A DNA stretch of 14,905 nucleotides from TMP-24 sp964600685 (lineage in GTDB: Bacteria > Pseudomonadota > Alphaproteobacteria > Rhodobacterales > Rhodobacteraceae): NCBI GenBank assembly GCA_964600685.1, contig CAZRKU010000074.1, positions 1-14,905 of the forward strand. The letters are read 5' to 3'. Numbering within the stretch: the first letter of the stretch is position 1; every line of letters starts with the position of its first letter. A program made the translations under genes and the position numbers. A model generated the notes under the pieces. That model was given only the letters and a program-made list of their open reading frames with translations, had not been told where the DNA came from and did not search any database. This document shows positions 6,812 to 12,963 of the stretch, piece by piece.

Positions 6812-7298
6812 GCAGGAAAAGCGTCATCGGCTCCGCCACTGTTTCGGCGAACCCAGCCTCGAGATAGAAGGCTTTGGCGCGGTCGTTCAACGCGTGCACC
6901 AGAATGGCGGCGATGCCGACCTCATGCGCGGCGGCCGTGATGCGCAGCACCGCATCGCGCAAGAGCGCCCGGCCGAGACCATTGCCATGTTCGGCGGCGT
7001 CAATCGCCAAACGGCCCAGCACGATGACCGGAACCGGGTCGGGCATGTTCTGCTTCAGCTTGCGGGGGGCCAGATCGCGGCTGACCGATCCGGCGGCCAG
7101 CGCGTAAAAGCCAACCACGCGTCGGCCCCGGCAGAGGACATAGGTGCGCGAGGCGCCCGAGGCCTGATTGGCGCGGGCCTTGCGCTTCAGCCAAGTGTCC
7201 AGCGTCGGCGCTCCGGACGCAAAGTCATCGGTCAGATGATCGTCGGCCAAAGGCTCCGGGGCGCGCAGGGGCTCGTCACCCGGCGTCATTTTTCCCAT
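6774..7298 (-). CDS. TacT-like GNAT acetyltransferase toxin
   Basis: This 174-residue protein belongs to the TacT/AtaT group of GNAT toxins, which acetylate the amino group of charged tRNAs and stop translation. Landmarks are 'FASGAPTLDTWLKRKARANQ' (about residues 26-45), 'GASRTYVLC', 'VVGFYALAAGSV', 'NMPDPVPVIVLGRLAIDAAE' (about 84-103), the acetyl-CoA loop H-G-N-G-L-G (104-109), and 'AKAFYLEAGF' with Tyr145, equivalent to the catalytic tyrosine of TacT. The loop has His where Gln or Arg is usual, a small deviation. The start at 7298 overlaps the antitoxin by 13 bases; an ATG at 7289, overlapping its stop as ATGA, is an equally good alternative giving 171 residues. Full length and intact motifs suggest activity. 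It faces the distal tail gene. Confidence 0.9.
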   Translation of the reverse strand: MGKMTPGDEPLRAPEPLADDHLTDDFASGAPTLDTWLKRKARANQASGASRTYVLCRGRRVVGFYALAAGSVSRDLAPRKLKQNMPDPVPVIVLGRLAIDAAEHGNGLGRALLRDAVLRITAAAHEVGIAAILVHALNDRAKAFYLEAGFAETVAEPMTLFLRIKDARALLGGP

Positions 7299-7579
7299 GG
7301 CGCAGGGGTGGCCAGCAGCTTGCGCAGGCGCTCGTTGGGTGCGGGCGGTGCATCAAGCTGCGCCATGAAGGCCCCGAATTGCTCGGGGTCCAGACGGAAC
7401 GCGGTGCGATCCAGCAGCGCATCCTCGGCCGCCTGCCGACTGGCTTCCATCATGAATTCCGAGCGGTTTTTGCCAAGGGTCGCCGCGGCACGGTCGATCA
7501 GATCGCGGTCACGGGGGGTGACGCGAAGATTGATCAGCGAACGCCGCTGGGCGTCCTCATTGGGTGTCACGGCGACCAT
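7286..7579 (-). CDS. DUF1778 (TacA-like) antitoxin
   Basis: This 97-residue protein is a DUF1778 antitoxin, the constant partner of TacT-type toxins. The N-terminal ribbon-helix-helix shows 'RRSLINLRVTPRDRDLIDRA' (about residues 12-31) and 'NRSEFMMEASRQAAEDALLD'. The C-terminal tail, with 'FRLDPEQFGAFMAQLD' and ending 'ATPAPWEK', would block the toxin's active site. The frame is open back to 7762, but the start at 7579 is chosen because AGGAG lies five bases ahead and a clear promoter lies within 60 bases upstream. The longer version would run through that promoter and into the hub gene. It probably represses its own operon through the inverted repeat at 7608-7632. Its 3' end overlaps the toxin start. 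Confidence 0.9.
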   Translation of the reverse strand: MVAVTPNEDAQRRSLINLRVTPRDRDLIDRAAATLGKNRSEFMMEASRQAAEDALLDRTAFRLDPEQFGAFMAQLDAPPAPNERLRKLLATPAPWEK

Positions 7580-7607
7580 GGCGTGCTCCTGAGACGATAC
7601 GACCCCC

Positions 7608-7636
7608 AATGTAAAGACAACGGCTTTACATTTCAA
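7608..7636 (-). promoter_or_regulatory. Promoter and palindromic operator of the TacAT-like operon
   Basis: Read on the reverse strand, TTGAAA (7636-7631) is followed after exactly 17 bases by TACATT (7613-7608), a good housekeeping-sigma promoter. Its transcript would begin near 7601 and give a ~20-base leader with AGGAG. AATGTAAAG (7608-7616) and CTTTACATT (7624-7632) form a perfect 9-bp inverted repeat with a seven-base centre, covering the -10 and the spacer. This is where a DUF1778 dimer-of-dimers would be expected to bind and repress. The repeat ends 23 bases before the forward hub gene's ATG. Confidence 0.75.
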
Positions 7637-7655
7637 CTGTGGAACGGACGCAAAC

Positions 7656-8540
7656 ATGAAAAACCTCTCCCCCGCGCTGCAGGCCCATCTCGATGACGGC
7701 ACCACCACACTGTCCTGGTGCTGGCGGATTTCGCGGGCGGACGGGGGCAGCTTCGGCTTCACCGATCATGACCGCACGCTGGCCTTCGATGGCACCGAGT
7801 TTGAACCCGAGAGCGGGTTTGCCGCTTCGGAAATCCGCGCTGGCTCCGACCTGGCCGTCGATGCCCAGGACGCGACCGGCGTGCTGACCTCGGACCGGAT
7901 CACCGAGACCGACGTCCTCGATGGGCGCTGGGACAACGCGGCGGTCGAGTTGTGGCGGGTGAACTGGGCCGAAACCAGTCAGCGCGTGCTCTTGCGCCGA
8001 GGTGCTGTCGGGCAAATCCGGCGCGGGCGCATGGCCTTTGTCGCCGAAGTGCGCTCGCTGGCGCATGTGCTGAGCCAGACTGTCGGACGGACGTTCCAGG
8101 CCGGGTGCGACGCCCGCTTGGGCGATGCGCGCTGCGGGATAGATCTGGAAAACGCTGTCTACAAAGGCACGGGTGTCGTGACAGACCTGTTGCGCGATAG
8201 AGCGTTTATGGCCTCGGGGCTGTCTGGGTTTGATGCGGGCTGGTTCACGTCCGGCACCTTGACCTGGACCAGTGGCGCAAACGCGGGGCGGGTCACCGAG
8301 GTGCTGGCGCATGGGCTGGATGGTAGCATCGCCAGCCTGACCCTGCTGGAAGTGCCGGTGCGTGCCATCGCCGAAGGCGACAGCTTTGTCGCGCGGGCGG
8401 GCTGCGACAAGCGCATCGCGACCTGCAGCGCCAAATTCGCGAATGTCGCCAATTTCCGAGGTTTCCCCAACATCCCCGGCCAGGATGCGGTCCTTCGCTA
8501 TGCAAGCCAGGAAGGCGGCCATGAGGGGAACGTGCTGTGA
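7656..8540 (+). CDS. Tail hub protein, DUF2163 family (GTA g13-like)
   Basis: This 294-residue protein matches DUF2163 with the C-terminal BR0599-type domain (TIGR02218). In the R. capsulatus gene transfer agent its counterpart, g13, is a baseplate hub protein. Landmarks are 'WCWRISRADGGSFGFTDHDR' (about residues 21-40), 'G-F-A-A-S-E-I', 'VELWRVNW', 'FQAGCDARLGDARCGID' (147-163), and 'AGCDKRIATCSAKFANVANF' then RGFPNIPGQD (248-277). Four cysteines at 151, 160, 250 and 257 are placed like those of hub proteins reported to hold an iron-sulfur cluster (lambda gpL and, as I recall, GTA g13). A weak ribosome site (GGAACGGACG) precedes the ATG. It is the first gene after the TacAT-like cassette and its stop overlaps the peptidase start (TGATG). 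Confidence 0.9.
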   Translation: MKNLSPALQAHLDDGTTTLSWCWRISRADGGSFGFTDHDRTLAFDGTEFEPESGFAASEIRAGSDLAVDAQDATGVLTSDRITETDVLDGRWDNAAVELWRVNWAETSQRVLLRRGAVGQIRRGRMAFVAEVRSLAHVLSQTVGRTFQAGCDARLGDARCGIDLENAVYKGTGVVTDLLRDRAFMASGLSGFDAGWFTSGTLTWTSGANAGRVTEVLAHGLDGSIASLTLLEVPVRAIAEGDSFVARAGCDKRIATCSAKFANVANFRGFPNIPGQDAVLRYASQEGGHEGNVL

Positions 8541-8971
8541 TGACCGCCGATCCCGCCTTGGTCATTGCCACCGCCCGCAGTTGGCTTGGCACGCCTTACC
8601 ACGATCAGGCCAGCCTGCGCGGTGTAGGCTGCGATTGCCTTGGCCTCGCGCGCGGCGTCTGGCGAGAGGTGGTGGGCAACGAGCCGTTCCCCATTCCGCC
8701 CTACAGCCGGGACTGGGGCGAGACCGGGCCGCGAGAAGTGCTGGCCGAAGGCGCAAGGTTGATGATGCCGGAAATCACGCCCTCTCACGCCGGTCCGGGC
8801 GCGCTGGTCCTGTTACGGATGGCTCCGCGCGCCATCGCCAAGCATGTCGGGATTCTGACCGAGCCTGACCGTTTCATCCACGCCTATGAATGGCTGGGTG
8901 TCGTCGAGGAAGTCCTGACCCCGATTTGGCGGCGGCGCATCGCCTTTGCCTTCCTGTTTCCCAACCCTTGA
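8540..8971 (+). CDS. NlpC/P60 cell-wall peptidase of the tail tip (GTA g14-like)
   Basis: This 143-residue protein is an NlpC/P60 cysteine peptidase of the phage type (TIGR02219), expected to cut peptide cross-links of peptidoglycan so the tail tip can cross the cell wall. The active-site cysteine is Cys33 in 'GVGCDCLGLARG'. The general-base histidine is probably His102 in 'AKHVGIL', with His114 in 'FIHAYE' as the third residue. The start ATG at 8540 overlaps the hub stop; GTG 8537 is possible but would add only one residue. Order hub-peptidase-megatron is the gene transfer agent order. No signal peptide is present, fitting delivery as part of the particle. All catalytic positions look intact. 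Confidence 0.92.
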   Translation: MTADPALVIATARSWLGTPYHDQASLRGVGCDCLGLARGVWREVVGNEPFPIPPYSRDWGETGPREVLAEGARLMMPEITPSHAGPGALVLLRMAPRAIAKHVGILTEPDRFIHAYEWLGVVEEVLTPIWRRRIAFAFLFPNP

Positions 8972-8981
8972 GACCCCACAT

Positions 8982-11900
8982 ATGGCAACTTTGGTTCTCG
9001 GGGCCGTTGGCTCCGCGATTGGCGGCGCATTTGGCGGGGCCATCCTCGGCTTTTCCGGCGCGGCGATTGGTGGCTTCATCGGATCCACCATCGGATCGGT
9101 GGTCGACAACTGGATCGTGTCGTCCCTCGCCCCAGCGCAACGCATCGAGGGCGCGCGGCTGGACAGCTTGCGCATCACCTCCTCGACCGAAGGGGCCGTG
9201 ATCCCACGCCTCTTCGGCCGGATGCGGATCGGCGGCAACATCATCTGGGCCACTGATTTCCGCGAAGAGGTCAACACCACCAGCCAGGGCGGCGGCAAGG
9301 GCAGCGGGCCAAAGGTCACCACGACGGAATACCTCTACTTTGCCAGCTTCGCGGTTGCACTGTGTGAGGGCGAGATCACGGGCATTGGTCGGGTCTGGGC
9401 CGACGGCAAACCGATGGACATGACCGGCGTCAACTGGCGCTGGTATCCCGGCAACGAGGTGCAAGCCCCCGATCCGTTCATCTCCGCCAAGATGGGTGCT
9501 GCCAGCACGCCGGCCTATCGCGGCACCGCCTATGTCGTCTTTGAGGAACTGAACCTCAGCGCCTTTGGCAACCGCCTGCCGCAGATCAGCTTCGAGGTGT
9601 TCCGGCCACTGGCGGATCCCGGCACAGCCGAGGGGCTGGTCAAGGCCGTGACGATGATCCCGGCTTCGGGCGAGTTCACCTATGCCACCGCCCCGGTCAA
9701 GAAGACCACCGGCTCCGGTGGGACGACGGTGGCCGAGAACCTGAACGCGATCAGCGACACCGCCGACATCGTGGTGGCGCTGGACCGGCTGCAATCTTTG
9801 GCCCCGGCTGTGGAAAGCGTCAGCCTGGTGGTGGCGTGGTTTGGCGATGACCTGCGCGCCGGAAACTGCGAGGTGCGCCCGGGCGTTGAGGTGGCCACCA
9901 AGACGACGACGCCCTCGGCTTGGGTCGTGAACGGCGTCGTACGCGCGGATGCGTTTCTGGTCAGCCGCGATGCTGAAGACCGTCCCGTCTATGGCGGCAC
10001 GCCCGCCGACTTCGCCGTGGTGCAGGCGATCCAGGAGATGAAGGCGCGCGGGCTGCGGGTCACCTTCTATCCCTTTCTGCTGCTGGACGTCCCGCCCGGC
10101 AACACGAAGCCGAACCCCTACAGCGCCAATGCGGCCACCTCTGGCCAGCCGACCTTCCCATGGCGTGGGCGCATCACCTGTTCTCCGGCGGCGGGCTTTG
10201 CAGGATCGGTGGACAAGACCGCCACCGCTGCCACGCAAATATCGGCGCTGTTCGGCACCGCCACGCCCGCAAACTTCAGCGTGTCAGGCACCACTGTCAG
10301 CTGGACCGGGCCGGTCGGCGAATGGTCGCTGCGCCGGATGATCCTGCACTATGCGCATCTGTGCAAAGCCGCCGGGGGCGTCGACGCTTTCCTGATAGGC
10401 TCGGAAATGCGCGGCCTGACCACGATCCGCTCCGGCGCCAGCACCTATCCCGCCGTCACTTCCTTCAAGGCTCTCGCGGCAGATGTGCGCGCGATCCTCG
10501 GCGCTGGACCCAAGATCGGCTATGCCGCCGACTGGTCGGAATACTTCGGCCACCATCCTTCCGACGGCAGTAGCGATGTCTTCTTTCACCTCGACCCGCT
10601 CTGGTCAGACGCCAACATCAACTTCATCGGCATCGACAACTACATGCCGCTGTCGGACTGGCGCGACGGATTTGATCATGCCGATGCGAGCCTGGCGCCC
10701 GCGATCTATGACCGGGCATATTTGCAATCCAACATCACCGGCGGCGAGGGGTTCGACTGGTTCTATGCCAGCGCCTTGGATCGAACAGCGCAGAACCGGA
10801 CGCCGATCACCGACGGCGCGGCGGCAAAACCATGGGTGTTCCGTTTCAAGGATCTGCGCGCCTGGTGGCAGAACCCGCACTTCAACCGCCCGGGCGGAGT
10901 GGAGAGCGGCACGCCGACGGCATGGGTGCCGCAATCGAAGCCGATCTGGTTCACGGAACTCGGGTGCCCTGCGATTGACCGAGGCACGAACCAGCCGAAC
11001 GTGTTCTTCGATCCGAAATCGTCAGAAAGCTTCACGCCCTACTTTTCACGGGGCTGGCGCGATGACGCGATCCAGCGGGCGTATCTGGAAGCGACCTATC
11101 TGTTCTGGGGTGTTGCGGCGAACAACCCGATCTCCTCGGTCTATGGCAACCGGATGGTCCACGGCCCCGAATGCGCCGCCTGGACGTGGGATGCACGACC
11201 CTATCCCTTCTTCCCCGAACTGACCGATGTCTGGACAGACGGGCCGAACTGGCGGCACGGGCACTGGCTGACCGGGCGGCTGGGCGCGGTGTCGCTGGCG
11301 GCCCTCGTGCGGCACCTTTGTCTCCGTGCCGGGATGCCGGAACACCTGATCGACGTCTCCGGCCTCTGGGGTGCGGTCGAGGGCTATGTGATCTCGGCAC
11401 TGGAAGCCCCAAGGGCGTCGATCAGCACCCTCGCACGGCACTTTGGCTTCGATGCGGTCGAGAGCGAGGGGCGCATCAAGTTCCTGATGCGCGGTCGCAT
11501 TGCCGGTCTGACGATCACGCCCGACAGCATGGTGGCCCCGGCCTCGGCCCAAGGCGACGTGATGGAACTGACCCGGGCGCAGGAAACCGAACTGCCGCAG
11601 GCCTTGAAGTGGCAGGTCGCGCGGGCTGATGAGGATTATGACGCGGCGCAGGTCGAGGCCCGGCGCATCACGGTCGACACCACCCGCATCGCCTCGGAAA
11701 GTTTCCCGATGGCGATCCCGCCCGAGGAAGCCGAGCGCCGCTGCCGTCGCGCGCTGATGGAGGCATGGGTTGGACGGGAAAGCTCCGTGTTCCGCTTGCC
11801 TCCCTCGCGACTGGCACTGGATCCTTGCGACGTGATCCTCTTGGACCACGATGGCCGCCTGACAGAAATGCGGCTTGTGTCCATCGCCGACTCAGACCTG

Positions 11901-12953
11901 CGCAGCGTTGACGCCGTGCGCCAGGACCGGGCGGTCTATGATCTCCCGCCGGGAGAGCCGCGACCGGCGTCCCTGTCGACACCGACGGTCTTCGGCACAC
12001 CGGACGTCGTGCTCTTGGACTTGCCGCAGCTGCGCGAGGATCAACCTGCGCATCGCCCGATGGTTGCTGCGCATGCCAAACCATGGCCGGGCGAGATGGC
12101 GGTCTATCGCAGTGCCGCGACGGACGGCTTTGCGTTGCTGACCACTTTCGGTTCGCGGGCCCGAATGGGCGTGCTGGTGGCAGACTTCTTTGCGGGGCCG
12201 GTGTCGCGGTTCGATCTGGGCAATGCGCTGGTGGTCGATCTCTATTCCGGCACGCTGGAAAGCGTCACGGATATCACCCTGCTGGGCGGGGCGAACGCGC
12301 TGGCGGTCGAAACTGGCGCTGGGCAATGGGAAATCGTCCAAGCCGGGAATGCGGAACTGATCGCGCCCGGCCGCTATCGGCTGACCCGGCTGCTGCGCGG
12401 CCAGCGTGGAACGGAAGGTTCCATGGTCAGCATGGTGCCGACTGGCGCGCGGGTGGTGGTGCTGGACACGACCGTTACCTCCTTGCCCATTTCCGAAGCC
12501 GATCAGGGTCTACCGTGGAACTGGCGGATTGGCCCCGCCTCAAAGCCGGTCAGCGACGAAACCTTTGTTGCCACCACCTTCACGCCCGAGGGCGCTGGGC
12601 TGCGGCCGTTTTCGGTAGCGCATGTCGAACAGCCGTGGCGCATCGCCCGCAGCCCCGGCGATTTGACGATCCGCTGGACGCGCCGGTCGCGGTCGCTGGC
12701 CGCCGACACCTGGGGCGCTGGTGAAGTACCCTTGGCCGAGGACAGCGAAGCCTATGAGGTGGAAATCCGCGATGGCGGGGCGGTTAAGCGCACGCTGACC
12801 ACCACGACGACCAGCGCCCTTTATACCGCCGCGCAGCAGATCGCCGATTGGGGCGTACCCCTCGGCCCCGGCGACAATCTCTCGATCCGCATCTTCCAGC
12901 TCTCGGCCCTGACCGGTCGGGGGGCTGCGCGATCCGTCACGCTAACCTTCTGA
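8982..12953 (+). CDS. Megatron tail-tip protein with GTA TIM-barrel domain (GTA g15-like)
   Basis: This 1323-residue protein corresponds to gene transfer agent g15, the large baseplate/tip protein. Residues about 3-40 form a hydrophobic glycine zipper ('AVGSAIGGAFGGAILGFSGA', then AIGGFIGSTIGSVV), suited to membrane insertion. Residues 41-430 build the hub-like part. About 430-760 is a glycoside-hydrolase-like TIM barrel with Glu475 in 'LIGSEMRGL' and Glu659 in 'WFTELGCP', placed like an acid/base and nucleophile pair. A phage-tail_3-type domain follows ('LTRAQETELPQALKWQVARA'), and the C-terminal region has 'YRLTRLLRGQRGTEGS' (near 1130) and a fibronectin-like end. The ATG at 8982 is chosen because the zipper starts right after it; the ribosome site is weak. 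Ten bases separate its stop from the fibre gene. Confidence 0.93.
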   Translation: MATLVLGAVGSAIGGAFGGAILGFSGAAIGGFIGSTIGSVVDNWIVSSLAPAQRIEGARLDSLRITSSTEGAVIPRLFGRMRIGGNIIWATDFREEVNTTSQGGGKGSGPKVTTTEYLYFASFAVALCEGEITGIGRVWADGKPMDMTGVNWRWYPGNEVQAPDPFISAKMGAASTPAYRGTAYVVFEELNLSAFGNRLPQISFEVFRPLADPGTAEGLVKAVTMIPASGEFTYATAPVKKTTGSGGTTVAENLNAISDTADIVVALDRLQSLAPAVESVSLVVAWFGDDLRAGNCEVRPGVEVATKTTTPSAWVVNGVVRADAFLVSRDAEDRPVYGGTPADFAVVQAIQEMKARGLRVTFYPFLLLDVPPGNTKPNPYSANAATSGQPTFPWRGRITCSPAAGFAGSVDKTATAATQISALFGTATPANFSVSGTTVSWTGPVGEWSLRRMILHYAHLCKAAGGVDAFLIGSEMRGLTTIRSGASTYPAVTSFKALAADVRAILGAGPKIGYAADWSEYFGHHPSDGSSDVFFHLDPLWSDANINFIGIDNYMPLSDWRDGFDHADASLAPAIYDRAYLQSNITGGEGFDWFYASALDRTAQNRTPITDGAAAKPWVFRFKDLRAWWQNPHFNRPGGVESGTPTAWVPQSKPIWFTELGCPAIDRGTNQPNVFFDPKSSESFTPYFSRGWRDDAIQRAYLEATYLFWGVAANNPISSVYGNRMVHGPECAAWTWDARPYPFFPELTDVWTDGPNWRHGHWLTGRLGAVSLAALVRHLCLRAGMPEHLIDVSGLWGAVEGYVISALEAPRASISTLARHFGFDAVESEGRIKFLMRGRIAGLTITPDSMVAPASAQGDVMELTRAQETELPQALKWQVARADEDYDAAQVEARRITVDTTRIASESFPMAIPPEEAERRCRRALMEAWVGRESSVFRLPPSRLALDPCDVILLDHDGRLTEMRLVSIADSDLRSVDAVRQDRAVYDLPPGEPRPASLSTPTVFGTPDVVLLDLPQLREDQPAHRPMVAAHAKPWPGEMAVYRSAATDGFALLTTFGSRARMGVLVADFFAGPVSRFDLGNALVVDLYSGTLESVTDITLLGGANALAVETGAGQWEIVQAGNAELIAPGRYRLTRLLRGQRGTEGSMVSMVPTGARVVVLDTTVTSLPISEADQGLPWNWRIGPASKPVSDETFVATTFTPEGAGLRPFSVAHVEQPWRIARSPGDLTIRWTRRSRSLAADTWGAGEVPLAEDSEAYEVEIRDGGAVKRTLTTTTTSALYTAAQQIADWGVPLGPGDNLSIRIFQLSALTGRGAARSVTLTF

Positions 12954-12963
12954 AAGCGCACCC

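Noticed and set aside
6894..7592. 232-codon + strand frame across the TacT-like pair
   Set aside because: It is antisense to two strongly recognised genes and has no protein pattern of its own.
7580..7762. Longer DUF1778 antitoxin start at 7762
   Set aside because: It would translate through the clear promoter and operator and into the opposed hub gene; AGGAG lies correctly before 7579.
8874..10238. 454-codon open frame on the - strand
   Set aside because: It is antisense to the peptidase end and megatron gene, has low-complexity Arg/Gly/His composition and no ribosome site or family pattern.
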